From contig CAZCCV010000005.1 of the NCBI GenBank assembly GCA_964497515.1, forward strand, positions 1 to 64,000: DNA of 64,000 nucleotides, given 5' to 3'. This DNA comes from CAZCCV01 sp964497515. GTDB taxonomy: Bacteria; Armatimonadota; UBA5829; DTLH01. Position numbers and translations under genes: made by a program. Below are positions 17,450 through 26,026 of this stretch, one piece after another (within the stretch, counting starts at the first letter, position 1; every line of letters begins with the position of its first letter). The notes under the pieces were generated by a model. The model was given only the letters and a program-made list of their open reading frames with translations, did no database searches and was not told where the DNA came from.

Positions 17450-18361
17450 TCAGTTCTCTTTCCCAAAATGACCAAGAGTAATATTCTCTTCGCGTGCAAC
17501 ATCCCTGATAGGGTTGTAATCTGAGTCTTGCGCTGGTTCAAATCCGTCTATACCATAGAGGTCTCTAAGTATTCGGCGGCCATCTTCACTAGCAGCGATT
17601 TTTATCAGTGCGTCTTTGATCTTCGTTACCATTTCCGTTGGAAGCCCCTTGCGAACGCTCACTGTATCATTGGGAATTGGTTCCGACCGTGCAATTACCT
17701 TGGTAATGCTCATCACATCGGGGATTGAGGTCAGAACCTGCTCTCGCGAGTCACTCGATTCGCTGCCGTAAACAGCGCCAGCATCCACTTGCTTGCCCAC
17801 GATCGCCGAGACAACAGCATCGTGTTTTCCAGCATTTATCGTGTTAGCAAAGAACTTTTCGGGGTCTTCTCCCATCAGCCTGATCATATGCTTCGGATAT
17901 AGCGTGCCGGACGTGGAGAGCGGGTCCCCATAGGCGAATGTCTTGCCTTTCAGGTCTTCCATTGTGTTCAGTCCCGAATCGGTGCGCGCAAGGATGACAG
18001 CTTGATACACTATGGCATTATTGCGTTTGGTGATAAGTGCTACATCGACACCGTATTTGTCGTGTGCAAGCACGTAAGGCAGCGGAGGCAGCCAACCGAC
18101 ATCCACCTTGCCGGAGTCCATAGCTTCAACAACTGCAACGTAGCTCGTAGGCACGCTCACATCAAACGAGTAGCCAGTCTCCTTTTCTAGCAACACCTGC
18201 AGGTCTTTGCCACTCGCTAACAGCTTCTGGGTGTCGAGTGATGGCACCATAGCCATCTTGATCGGATTACCCGGTGTGCCGAGTTCTGCGGGGTGTTTAG
18301 TCCCGCACCCCAAAAGAGCCAACATAGCTACAGCAGCAAACAGGCAAGCAAAAAAACGCAT
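17450..18361 (-). CDS. phnD: PhnD-type phosphonate/phosphate-binding lipoprotein
   Basis: A 303-residue periplasmic binding protein of the PhnD/PtxB family. The start at 18361 is preferred: GGAGG lies six bases upstream on the minus strand and it yields a lipoprotein signal peptide with lipobox LLGC at residues 17-20. The family's features follow: MAMVPSLDTQKL, DVGWLPPLPYVLAHD, and GKTFAYGDPLSTSGTLYPKHM, which forms the ligand-binding loop. A longer frame to 18466 adds residues ahead of the lipobox and is unlikely. First gene of the phnD-phnC-phnE operon. The exact phosphorus ligand cannot be read. Confidence 0.92.
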   Translation of the reverse strand: MRFFACLFAAVAMLALLGCGTKHPAELGTPGNPIKMAMVPSLDTQKLLASGKDLQVLLEKETGYSFDVSVPTSYVAVVEAMDSGKVDVGWLPPLPYVLAHDKYGVDVALITKRNNAIVYQAVILARTDSGLNTMEDLKGKTFAYGDPLSTSGTLYPKHMIRLMGEDPEKFFANTINAGKHDAVVSAIVGKQVDAGAVYGSESSDSREQVLTSIPDVMSITKVIARSEPIPNDTVSVRKGLPTEMVTKIKDALIKIAASEDGRRILRDLYGIDGFEPAQDSDYNPIRDVAREENITLGHFGKEN

Positions 18362-18570
18362 ATCAACCTCCAGAAATTTGCCGTTAACCACTTGTATACA
18401 GCGGCACTGGATTCCTTCGTTTTGAGAAGAGAGATCAACAAGTGTCACGCATAATATCCTACCCAAGCGATTTCGGTGCCAATTTGCAGGTAAACGCGCT
18501 GGTTGCTGAAACGACTAGAATGATCACGCTGTTCGCTTCACTAGCACTCCAATAAGGGGCTTGCTTAATA

Positions 18571-18599
18571 TTGACGTCATCTGCGTGAGGGCGTAGAAT
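18571..18599 (+). promoter_or_regulatory. Sigma-70-type promoter for the KimA-like gene
   Basis: TTGACG (18571-18576) and TAGAAT (18594-18599) are separated by exactly 17 bases. The predicted start is near 18606, leaving a leader of about 95 bases that contains a terminator-like hairpin. Confidence 0.7.
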
Positions 18600-18629
18600 C
18601 TAGTGACATTAAGGAATTGCTAAGAATGT

Positions 18630-18654
18630 AGCCGCCGTGAGCCGGCGGCTTTTA
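18630..18654 (+). terminator. Terminator-like hairpin in the leader of the KimA-like gene
   Basis: AGCCGCCG (18630-18637) pairs perfectly with CGGCGGCT (18643-18650) around a five-base loop, followed by TTTAG, and lies 25 bases after the predicted transcription start and about 50 bases before the gene. It could be an attenuator, or end a short RNA. The region 18362-18570 upstream holds no gene, and no match to the ydaO c-di-AMP riboswitch consensus was recognised. Confidence 0.55.
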
Positions 18655-18700
18655 GTTTACCACGGCCTGAAGCAGCACGGGAGCGGAATAGGATAACGAG

Positions 18701-20575
18701 ATGAGATTCTCGGTTAGGCGATTTGTTCTGGGAAGGCCAATTCCCACTTGGCTGGCAATGCAGGGAAGACTCCCGAAGGTGCTGGCACTACCCATTTTTG
18801 CGTCTGACGCTACCTCATCGGTGGCGTATGCCACAGAAGAGATCGTTTTCTATTTGGGAGCTGCAGGTGCTGTTGGGTTAGTGCTCACACTGCCCGTTAC
18901 CGTCGCAATTATTGCACTCCTCGCTATCGTTGCAACGTCCTACAGACAGACCATTTACGCATATCCTTCAGGTGGTGGGTCTTACATCGTTGCACACGAG
19001 AATCTCGGAGTCATCCCAGGTCTTGTTGCTGCAGCATCACTGCTAATCGATTACACTCTCACAGTATCAGTAAGTATAGCCTCTGGCGTCGCAGCCATTA
19101 TCGCACTGGCACCTGCATTTGGTTATATGGATGCCAGTCAGGTTGACCTGTACAGGATGATTATGTGCGTGGGGTTCATCACCTTCGTTGCATTTGCCAA
19201 CCTCAGAGGGCTGCGGGAATCTGGTCTCTTGTTCGCATTTCCCGCTTATGCTTACATCGCGAGTTTCTCGGTTCTGATTGTTGTTGGCATCTTCAAATAT
19301 GCGACAGGCGACCTGCACAGGGCGCCGGGACTCCCTGAGTTAGCTTCCAATGAGACGTTGCAAACGCTCTCCATTCTTCTGATTCTCAAGGCATTCTCCG
19401 GCGGGTGTTCAGCCATGACAGGAACGGAGGCTATATCAAACGGCGTTCCTGCTTTCCGCCCGCCTGAGTCAAGAAACGCTGCACAGACGCTGGTTATTAT
19501 GGCTGTGGTGCTCGGCACACTGTTCTTTGGCATATCCTTTCTTGCACAACAGCTCGGAATCACAAAAGATCCGACAGACATCCAGACGGTAGTCTCTCAG
19601 ATCGCAAGGAGCATATTTGGAAGGGATTGGTTCTTCTGGGCGATTCAGATTATCACTGCCGCTATACTGGTGCTCGCGGCCGAAACGAGCTTCGCAGGCT
19701 TTCCTCGGTTAGCTTCGATTCTGGCTAGAGATCGTTTTATGGCACGACAGTTTGCAAACGTAGGCGACCGACTGTCGTACACCTGGGGGATAATAGTCCT
19801 CTGGGCACTTTCTTCAATACTGGTTGTTGCGTTCAAAGGCAAGGTTACTGCGCTGATTCCACTTTACGCTGTGGGAGTATTCCTGTCGTTTACACTTTCG
19901 CAAACCGGAATGGTAGTTCATACGCTGCGATTGAAAGAGCGTGGTTGGCGGCCGACTGTTGTGATAAGCACACTAGGCGCTATCACAACTGGGCTGGTTA
20001 CTATTGTGCAGCTAGTCACCAAGTTTAGCGAGGGCGCTTGGATAGTGGCTGTGCTGATCCCTCTAATCGTTTTGATGTTCCTGCGCATCCACCGGCACTA
20101 TATGATTCTTGCGGATCAGCTAAGACTGCCCGTCGGAGATCCAACTCCCGTCAAAGAGCTTAGGAATACCGTGCTTGTGCTTGTTCCGAGTATACACAAA
20201 GGTGTTCTGCCTGCGCTTCAGTATGCCAAATCTCTTTCGCCGGACTGCAGAGCTATACACATCGAAACCGATCCCGCCGATACGCCGCTTATCGAAGAGC
20301 GCTGGGAGAAGTGGGGGATGGGTGTAACTCTGGTTGTGCTTGAATCCCCTTACCGTTCAGTAGTGGAACCTCTCCTCAGGTACCTGAATGAAGTTAAAAA
20401 GGACTATCCCGAAGGAAAGGTAGAGCACGTCGTAACCGTCATAGTCCCCGAGTTCGTCCCGACGAAAGCGTGGTATGAGGTGCTGCATAATCAGACGGGG
20501 ATTCGGCTGAAGCTGGCACTTCTTGGGCAGAAAGACATAGTTGTCACCAACATAAGGTACTATTTGGAGAAGTAG
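18701..20575 (+). CDS. kimA: KimA-type potassium transporter (APC superfamily)
   Basis: A 624-residue membrane protein closely following the KimA/YdaO layout: MRFSVRRFVLGRPIPTW at the start, LPIFASDATSSVAYATEE in helix 1, and SYRQTIYAYPSGGGSYIVAH in the next segment, then twelve membrane helices. The final 150 residues form the cytosolic USP-like domain, with YAKSLSPDCRAIHIET, ESPYRSVVEPLLRYL and the closing HNQTGIRLKLALLG. KimA is a proton-coupled high-affinity potassium importer controlled by c-di-AMP in Firmicutes. Here it is preceded by its own promoter and a terminator-like leader hairpin and followed after one base by a STAS-USP-USP gene, so the two are translationally coupled. Family assignment is strong; potassium as the ligand is inferred from the family. 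Confidence 0.88.
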   Translation: MRFSVRRFVLGRPIPTWLAMQGRLPKVLALPIFASDATSSVAYATEEIVFYLGAAGAVGLVLTLPVTVAIIALLAIVATSYRQTIYAYPSGGGSYIVAHENLGVIPGLVAAASLLIDYTLTVSVSIASGVAAIIALAPAFGYMDASQVDLYRMIMCVGFITFVAFANLRGLRESGLLFAFPAYAYIASFSVLIVVGIFKYATGDLHRAPGLPELASNETLQTLSILLILKAFSGGCSAMTGTEAISNGVPAFRPPESRNAAQTLVIMAVVLGTLFFGISFLAQQLGITKDPTDIQTVVSQIARSIFGRDWFFWAIQIITAAILVLAAETSFAGFPRLASILARDRFMARQFANVGDRLSYTWGIIVLWALSSILVVAFKGKVTALIPLYAVGVFLSFTLSQTGMVVHTLRLKERGWRPTVVISTLGAITTGLVTIVQLVTKFSEGAWIVAVLIPLIVLMFLRIHRHYMILADQLRLPVGDPTPVKELRNTVLVLVPSIHKGVLPALQYAKSLSPDCRAIHIETDPADTPLIEERWEKWGMGVTLVVLESPYRSVVEPLLRYLNEVKKDYPEGKVEHVVTVIVPEFVPTKAWYEVLHNQTGIRLKLALLGQKDIVVTNIRYYLEK

Positions 20576-20576
20576 C

Positions 20577-21842
20577 ATGATTGTCGAGGCAAGGCGGGAT
20601 GTTGTCACATTAAGAGGATCGCTAACCAGCAACCAATGGCCGACGATTCGAGCTGCGGCAATTCTGCTTCTCGAAGAGCACCCTAAGGGGATAATCATCG
20701 ATTGCAGTCGGCTGAAGGAAATAACCGAGGCCGGGGCGAAGACATTCCTGGATGGAATAACATATATCCAGCACTACAACGCACAGATTATTGTGGCCGG
20801 TTTGCCAGACAGTGCTCTCAATGTAATCCAAAATGTGCGTGCGGTGGTGTCTCAGCTTCCAATTGCTCCCTCAATTGAGGCGGCTCGGGCGTCTCTTGGG
20901 CTCGAATACTTGGCCGAGGAGCCTGTTGTTGAAGAAAAGGGAAATGCGGTCGCTGTGCTTCTTGCAGGGGATTGGGGCAGAGCGGTACAAATCGCGTGCC
21001 AAGTATCCAACCGGCATACGGATGTCATTCACTTAATCGATATACTGAAGGTTCCCAGAGTGAAACCTCTGGCAACGCCAATGCCCGAAGAAGAAGCGGC
21101 AGCGCGAAGGAGGCTCGACGACGCAGAGAATGCAGCGAAAGAATCGAAACTCAGGGTAGTGCAGCACGTAGATCGCGCCAGGGAGCTTTCCGATGGTGTG
21201 CAGCGTATCATCAAGTCGATTAAGCCCGTAAGGATTGTTGCGTGCGGCGGCAGTGAGGATGAAGAGACTCGGGAACTGATGAGTGATGTCATGCCTCCGC
21301 TTCTTTCTGATCCACCGTGCGAGGTAGTATATCACGTCCGCCCTGCTAAAGAGTCGTCTGTACCAGAGCGCCGCGGCCCTGAAACTGTGGCGGTGCTTCT
21401 TGCCGGTGAATGGCGGCGGGCAATGGAGTTGGTTTGCCACTTGGCAGAGCGGCGGATGCACAAACTGTTGCTGGTGGGAGTGCTACGAGTGCCCAGAAGC
21501 AAGTCACTTAACGACCCGCCTTTGCGATTGGAGGCGCAAATGCGCCGCAGGATGGATGATGCAGATGTCCAAGCGCGGCATTGCAAGCTCCGGACAGTGC
21601 GTTATATCGATAGGGCGAGGCTAGTTGGAGAGGGTGTGCAGCGGCTGGTAGCGAGCAATATGCCAGATCTGCTCACTTTGGCGATCGGACACGTTGACGA
21701 TGAGGTTTCGGATCTCGCAAATCAGCTAATGCCAGGCTTGTTGCAGAACCCGCCGTGTGAAATTTTGTATATTCGAAGGCCAGCAGAGTCACGCTCTGCC
21801 CCGCGCGGTATCGCTTCCTCTTCTACTGAAGAAGAGTCGTAA
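20577..21842 (+). CDS. STAS domain fused to two USP-like domains, partner of the KimA-like transporter
   Basis: A 421-residue cytoplasmic protein. Residues 1-115 form a STAS-like domain (GSLTSNQWPTI, IIIDCSRLKEITEAG, IIVAGLPDSALNVI). Residues about 122-255 and 268-395 are two related repeats, each beginning NAVAVLLAGDW or TVAVLLAGEW, carrying RRRLDDAE or RRRMDDAD and a SDGVQRI or GEGVQRL helix, and ending PPCEVVYHVRPA or PPCEILYIRRPA. They resemble universal stress protein or KimA cytosolic-domain folds. The DSSG serine of antagonist STAS domains is replaced by TEAG, so phosphorylation as in SpoIIAA is unlikely. It begins one base after the transporter stop. A regulatory or nucleotide-sensing subunit of the transporter is the obvious guess; I know of no described protein with this layout. 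Confidence 0.7.
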   Translation: MIVEARRDVVTLRGSLTSNQWPTIRAAAILLLEEHPKGIIIDCSRLKEITEAGAKTFLDGITYIQHYNAQIIVAGLPDSALNVIQNVRAVVSQLPIAPSIEAARASLGLEYLAEEPVVEEKGNAVAVLLAGDWGRAVQIACQVSNRHTDVIHLIDILKVPRVKPLATPMPEEEAAARRRLDDAENAAKESKLRVVQHVDRARELSDGVQRIIKSIKPVRIVACGGSEDEETRELMSDVMPPLLSDPPCEVVYHVRPAKESSVPERRGPETVAVLLAGEWRRAMELVCHLAERRMHKLLLVGVLRVPRSKSLNDPPLRLEAQMRRRMDDADVQARHCKLRTVRYIDRARLVGEGVQRLVASNMPDLLTLAIGHVDDEVSDLANQLMPGLLQNPPCEILYIRRPAESRSAPRGIASSSTEEES

Positions 21843-21940
21843 GAGTGATGTTTTCGTATGTGGAAGCATTGACTGCGAAAAGTGACGGTAGAAGCATCTG
21901 TGGATGATTCCAACAGGTTACCAGAAGGAGAGTTGACGCT

Positions 21941-22963
21941 ATGATTGTTGCGATGAAAAGCAATGCTGCACGTGAGGATGTTTCTCGTGTAGTCGAAACC
22001 ATTGCGCATCAGGGGCTAAAAGCGATGCCTATTCCTGGCGGAGAGAGAGTTGCCATCGGAATAGCGAGTGCAATCCCGTCTGAGATGCGAGCAACGCTCA
22101 CCGCTACCCTCGAAGAATTGCCCGGAGTAGGGCATGTGACGCAGGTCAGTCGAGCTTATAAGCTGGCGTCTCGTGAGTTTCACCCAACTGATAGTGTTGT
22201 AGAAATCAAAGGGGTAACCATTGGTGGCCCCACTTTCACAGTTGCAGCAGGCCCGTGTGCCATTGAAAGCCGCGAGCAACTTATGCAGTCTGCTGAAGCC
22301 GTGAAGTCGGCCGGAGCAAAACTGCTGCGCGGAGGTGCATTCAAACCCAGAACTTCCCCTTACGCTTTTCAAGGGCTTGGAATAGAGGGGTTGAAGCTGC
22401 TGAAGGAAACGGGAGATTCATTCGGATTAGTGACAGTTACCGAGATTATGGATCATCACGATGCCGAACTCATAGCCCAGTATGCAGACATTCTTCAGGT
22501 CGGAGCACGGAATATGCAGAACTACACTCTGCTCTCCGCAGTAGGAAAACTCGATGTCCCAGTGCTTCTTAAAAGGGGGCCGGGAGCTACCATTGACGAA
22601 TGGATGCTGGCCGCAGAGTATATACTATACCACGGCAACCAGAGAGTAGTGTTGTGCGAACGAGGTATACAGCCGCTCGATCGCACATACACCCGTTACA
22701 CACTTGATATTCTGGCGATTCCGGTTGTAAAATCGATATCGCATCTGCCTGTCATAGTGGACCCAAGTCACGCAGCGGGTAACAGGGCTTATGTGTCTTC
22801 ACTCTGTTGTGCAGCGGCGGCAGCGGGGGCAGATGGCCTTCTGGTGGAGGTGCATCCAGAACCGGCCAAGGCTCTTTGTGATGCTGCTCAGGCGCTTTCG
22901 CTTGATGCATTCAAAACAATGATGGGCGATATCAACGGGCTTTGCCGCGGGAAGCAAATGTAG
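21941..22963 (+). CDS. aroF: 3-deoxy-7-phosphoheptulonate (DAHP) synthase, type I-beta
   Basis: A 340-residue enzyme that condenses phosphoenolpyruvate with erythrose 4-phosphate, the first step of the shikimate pathway. It matches the Thermotoga-type enzyme along its length: an N-terminal ferredoxin-like regulatory domain (residues 1-75, MIVAMKSNAAREDV), then the TIM barrel with AAGPCAIES, LRGGAFKPRTSPY, QVGARNMQN, LLKRGPGATI, VDPSHAAGN and VEVHPEP. The regulatory domain confers feedback inhibition by Tyr or Phe in homologues. ATG 21941 has GGAG upstream. The 98-base gap before it holds no clear promoter or leader peptide. It stands alone between the potassium transport pair and a convergent oxidoreductase gene. 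Confidence 0.95.
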   Translation: MIVAMKSNAAREDVSRVVETIAHQGLKAMPIPGGERVAIGIASAIPSEMRATLTATLEELPGVGHVTQVSRAYKLASREFHPTDSVVEIKGVTIGGPTFTVAAGPCAIESREQLMQSAEAVKSAGAKLLRGGAFKPRTSPYAFQGLGIEGLKLLKETGDSFGLVTVTEIMDHHDAELIAQYADILQVGARNMQNYTLLSAVGKLDVPVLLKRGPGATIDEWMLAAEYILYHGNQRVVLCERGIQPLDRTYTRYTLDILAIPVVKSISHLPVIVDPSHAAGNRAYVSSLCCAAAAAGADGLLVEVHPEPAKALCDAAQALSLDAFKTMMGDINGLCRGKQM

Positions 22964-23027
22964 GCCAGAGGCTTTGTTTTTCCTGTCAGCATTGATGGGG
23001 TTTTACCGAAGAACGTTGGTTGAGTAG

Positions 23028-24377
23028 TCAAACCAGGGCATTTTGTCGGCGGAGTTCTTCTTTGAGTCTTTCTACGTCGAGCTTTCTGGGGGAGACACCA
23101 TCGGCCAGCGAAAGTGCTGCCGCAGTTCCGGCTGCTTGTCCCATTGCAGCGCAACAGGGGATAATTCTCAGCGCCCCGTGTCCTTCGTGCGTGCTCGATA
23201 CACAGCGCCCAGCAACCAGCAGGTTCTCGACATCGACCGGAAGCAGGCACCTGTAGGGTATCTCGTACCAATCGCCGGCGGGAGGCACGCAGGGTTTGGT
23301 AACCTGTTTCTCGTCCTTCGTGTAACCTTCTCCCTTACCCGAGTGAACATCCACTGGATAGGCGAGTCTTGCTATCGCATCAGCGAACTTGCGTGCAGAT
23401 GATACATCCTCTCGGCCAAAGGTGTACTCTCCAATTATTCTTCTGGTCTCTCGCACTCCGATTTGTGTAGCCGTTCGAAGCAAATAAGCGGTTTCAAAAC
23501 CCGGTATATGCTTCTGTACAAATGACATCAGTTGGGCAGCCTGTCTTCTACCTTCGATCTCTGCTCTGGTTAGGTCTGCCGCATTAGTGCCGGTCACTCC
23601 GCCAACGTGCGTCGTATTGAATACCGCTTCTCCCCGCCGCGGCCTGCTTACAAAGAATATGAGATCACCTGGTAATGAATATTCGCCGCGCTCTTTTGCC
23701 TCTGAGATTATGTCGTAGTAGCCTGCCACAGATACAATTCCGCGTGCCAGTTCCTCGGGGTCAGCGTCCGGTGTGAGTATCGGAAACCGGAACTGGTCGG
23801 GGTGGTCTTTAACGTATGCAAACATTCGAGCAAAGTCGACTCCGCCGACATCGAACATCATCGTCATCGCCTGAGGAAGCCCATCAGTCCCGCCGACATC
23901 GAATCGTGCACCAGCGTTTGCTGCAAGATCTCCGTCACCCGTAGCATCCACAAAGCGAGAGCCATAGCCGACAGATTCGCCCGATTTGTTGGCAATTCTG
24001 ATTCCCGATATTGCGCTTCCTGTCATTATTACATCAGACACCCAAGTGTGAAGAAGCAGGTCGGCTCCTGATTCCAGAAGCATCTCCTGCAGTGCAAGCT
24101 TCATTGCCTCCGAATCAAAGGTGGTTCCGGCAAGTCCGCCGAGACTTGCGAGTCTTTCCGTAAGCTCCGCGTAGAATCCGGCGATCAGTGGTGTGCCAGT
24201 CGATGTTCGGTGCGTCATAAAGGGGTTTACCAGCCCCGCCGTCGCAAGCCCGCCCAGAAAGCCGTACCTTTCGACAAGCAGCGTCCGAGTGCCAAGACGT
24301 GCAGAAGCAATGGCAGCCGCAACACCGGCAACTCCTCCACCGGCCACTATTGTCTGATAGCGAAGTGTGTTTGGCAT
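23028..24377 (-). CDS. FAD-dependent oxidoreductase (FAD_oxidored family)
   Basis: A 449-residue flavoprotein. The FAD-binding GxGxxG is GGGVAGVAAA at residues 13-22, followed by LLVERYGFLGGLATAGLVNP, the hallmark of the PF12831 family. The second FAD contact is VDATGDGDLAANAG, and near the C-terminus CVSSTHEGHGALRIIPCCAAMGQ carries the final motif. There is no signal peptide. Members often act on sugars or sugar-derived compounds in planctomycetes and Armatimonadota, but no substrate is established. It is convergent with aroF, and the 64-base gap between them has no strong terminator. Confidence 0.85.
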   Translation of the reverse strand: MPNTLRYQTIVAGGGVAGVAAAIASARLGTRTLLVERYGFLGGLATAGLVNPFMTHRTSTGTPLIAGFYAELTERLASLGGLAGTTFDSEAMKLALQEMLLESGADLLLHTWVSDVIMTGSAISGIRIANKSGESVGYGSRFVDATGDGDLAANAGARFDVGGTDGLPQAMTMMFDVGGVDFARMFAYVKDHPDQFRFPILTPDADPEELARGIVSVAGYYDIISEAKERGEYSLPGDLIFFVSRPRRGEAVFNTTHVGGVTGTNAADLTRAEIEGRRQAAQLMSFVQKHIPGFETAYLLRTATQIGVRETRRIIGEYTFGREDVSSARKFADAIARLAYPVDVHSGKGEGYTKDEKQVTKPCVPPAGDWYEIPYRCLLPVDVENLLVAGRCVSSTHEGHGALRIIPCCAAMGQAAGTAAALSLADGVSPRKLDVERLKEELRRQNALV

Positions 24378-24443
24378 GTTAGGTGTATTATCGGTTAACT
24401 TCGCGGAGAGTGCAAGAGGTTGTTAGTGTTAGGCGGCGGAACA

Positions 24444-24473
24444 AAAAAGAGGGCTTGCGTTTGCAAGCCCTCT
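24444..24473 (-). terminator. Strong intrinsic terminator after the pseudopilin gene
   Basis: GAGGGCTTGC (24450-24459) pairs with GCAAGCCCTC (24464-24473) around GTTT; on the minus strand the stem is followed by TTTTTTGTT. It lies about 30 bases beyond the pseudopilin stop. Confidence 0.85.
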
Positions 24474-24500
24474 CTCTATGCTATCAAAGAGACATCTGTC

Positions 24501-25352
24501 TTACGGCAGGTTGTCTCCACCCTTCTGCGGGTTCCAAGCAATGTCAGACGAGCTCGGATTGTATGCGAAGGTCGTCGGACCCTGCGTGTTGCCGGGCGAG
24601 TTCATGAAGTCATAGTTGAACCAGTGCGGCTCACCAGCGGTACCAGCCGGATTCGGGCGAGTATTCACTGTGTTTACACTATCTTTGATCCTCTTGGACT
24701 GACAGTGGCCATCCATGAAGACGCAGTTGATAGTAACGCCGTTTGACAGGTTCTTCGCGCTGTCGCCCCAGTGCCAACCGTTGTGCTCATAGAAAACGAT
24801 CTGGTCGGCAGGGAACTCCATGTCTCCCTCTTTGCGGCAGACTGGGCCAGCGCCACTAGGGCCACCGAACCATGCACAGTCGATGGCTTCTTTCCAGTAG
24901 TAAGATACCTGGGTTGTGCCGATGGCTGTGCTGGAGTTGTCGTCGTTGCGGTTCGGGTCAGATGGGCACCAGATGATGTCTTTGTTCTTCATCTGAGGAT
25001 AAAGAAGCATCGGCCAGGTTTTCCACTGAACGGCAGGAGCGCTCTCCGGCGGGAGTGCGCCACGAATGCAAGCAAACGACGCAAACCGCGTTACATCCCA
25101 AGTTGCCGGGGCTGTTGCGGGGTTTGGCGAAGTGAGTATGGAACTCGGCATAACAGCATCGTAGTCGTTGACATACATGATGAGGGCAGTGCCCAGTTCC
25201 TTCATATTGCTCTGGCAGGAAGACTTTCTTGCTGCCTCTCTAGCTCTTGCAAAAACCGGGAAAAGGATAGCGGCCAGAATAGCGATGATCGCAATGACGA
25301 CCAGGAGCTCGATAAGCGTGAAACCGCTTCTCCTTCGGCTGATAGCTAGCAT
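24501..25352 (-). CDS. Type II pseudopilin of the DUF1559/H-X9-DG group
   Basis: A 283-residue exported protein with a class III prepilin leader: MLAISRRRSG followed by FTLIELLVVIAIIAILAAIL, where the prepilin peptidase cuts after Gly and the hydrophobic helix anchors the pilin. FPVFARAREAARKSSC follows immediately, the typical Armatimonadota form. Near the end lies VFMDGHCQSKRI, the VxFxDGH motif that names the H-X9-DG group. The start at 25352 has AAAGGAGG seven bases upstream; a frame to 25379 merely extends it. Such proteins exist in many copies per genome in planctomycetes and Armatimonadota and may form pseudopili or surface layers; the specific role is unknown. It is monocistronic with its own terminator. 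Confidence 0.9.
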   Translation of the reverse strand: MLAISRRRSGFTLIELLVVIAIIAILAAILFPVFARAREAARKSSCQSNMKELGTALIMYVNDYDAVMPSSILTSPNPATAPATWDVTRFASFACIRGALPPESAPAVQWKTWPMLLYPQMKNKDIIWCPSDPNRNDDNSSTAIGTTQVSYYWKEAIDCAWFGGPSGAGPVCRKEGDMEFPADQIVFYEHNGWHWGDSAKNLSNGVTINCVFMDGHCQSKRIKDSVNTVNTRPNPAGTAGEPHWFNYDFMNSPGNTQGPTTFAYNPSSSDIAWNPQKGGDNLP

Positions 25353-25623
25353 TGAACTACCTCCTTTGATCTGATGCACGCCAGTGCATTTTTGAGAATT
25401 TTCGCTCTAAACATACAGATCGTTTTACACCAGTGTTTGTTCCAATCCTCAAGGAAACCTCGTCGCTTTTTCTGTGCAACTCGGTGGCTCACTCTGTTCG
25501 CCTTCTTCCACCCTTATCGGAGGGCGATACGTCTGTGGGCAAATCCTTACTAATAGAGGTTGGCTTCGATGTAAAGTTGATCGCACAAGGTTTAGGCGAG
25601 TCCGAGAAAAATAAATAAATGAG

Positions 25624-25767
25624 TCAGCTCCGTGCGCGATACGCCGGCATCACCTCCTCAGAAGATTCAACGTACTCGCGCGCCCGCACGAGCCGCAATC
25701 CGTAGTCTTTAAGGCGCACGTAGCTCGAATCATCCAATGAATCGTGCTGCTGAAAGGTAAAGCACAA
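25624..25767 (-). CDS. Probable small protein of 47 residues, unknown function
   Basis: A minus-strand reading frame from TTG 25767 to TGA 25624 encodes 47 residues with a balanced, charged composition: a middle part YVRLKDYGLRLVRAREYVE, likely helical, and an end EEVMPAYRARS. It is directly preceded by a near-consensus promoter (see 25788-25816), and GAGGTGA (25777-25783) may serve as ribosome binding site although it lies about ten bases from the TTG and close to the predicted transcript start. An AT-rich stretch with TTTATTTATTTTT follows the stop. It is the only coding-like signal in the 750-base gap between the pseudopilin and the duplicated-domain protein. No family is recognised. Confidence 0.45.
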   Translation of the reverse strand: MCFTFQQHDSLDDSSYVRLKDYGLRLVRAREYVESSEEVMPAYRARS

Positions 25768-25787
25768 ATCTTGAGCTCACCTCATGT

Positions 25788-25816
25788 ATGCTAACACGCA
25801 AAGCAGGAGCTGTCAA
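25788..25816 (-). promoter_or_regulatory. Near-consensus promoter before the 47-residue gene
   Basis: On the minus strand TTGACA (25816-25811) and TAGCAT (25793-25788) are separated by exactly 17 bases. The predicted start is near 25781, directly before the small reading frame. This is one of the best sigma-70-type promoters in the window. Confidence 0.65.
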
Positions 25817-26026
25817 CGAAAATAATCAACAATTCCTGTGGTTTGCAAGCTACACACTCCTCGGATTAATTGACCCTTGAAGTTCCCGGAATGTTCCATA
25901 TACTTCAGAAAAGATTGGCGGTATGCTTGAGGTAGTATGCTTGGAGATTCATTGAAGCTCACGCAGGCTCTTCGGCCACTGGGTGTGGTATGTTCGCGGG
26001 GCACACGCTGAAACTGAAAAATGTCT
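25817..26026. other. Intergenic stretch without recognisable features
   Basis: About 210 bases between the small-gene promoter and the terminator of the duplicated-domain protein gene. Short frames exist on both strands but none has a ribosome binding site or coding character that I trust. Confidence 0.4.

Noticed and set aside
17525..17550. tRNA T-loop-like sequence GGTTCAAATCC
   Set aside because: It lies inside phnD codons and no cloverleaf can be built around it.
18467..18700. ydaO-type c-di-AMP riboswitch before the KimA-like gene
   Set aside because: The predicted transcript leader is about 95 bases and none of the ydaO consensus blocks could be recognised.
25433..25618. Plus-strand frame of 61 codons upstream of the small minus-strand gene
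   Set aside because: No ribosome binding site or promoter, and composition does not look coding.
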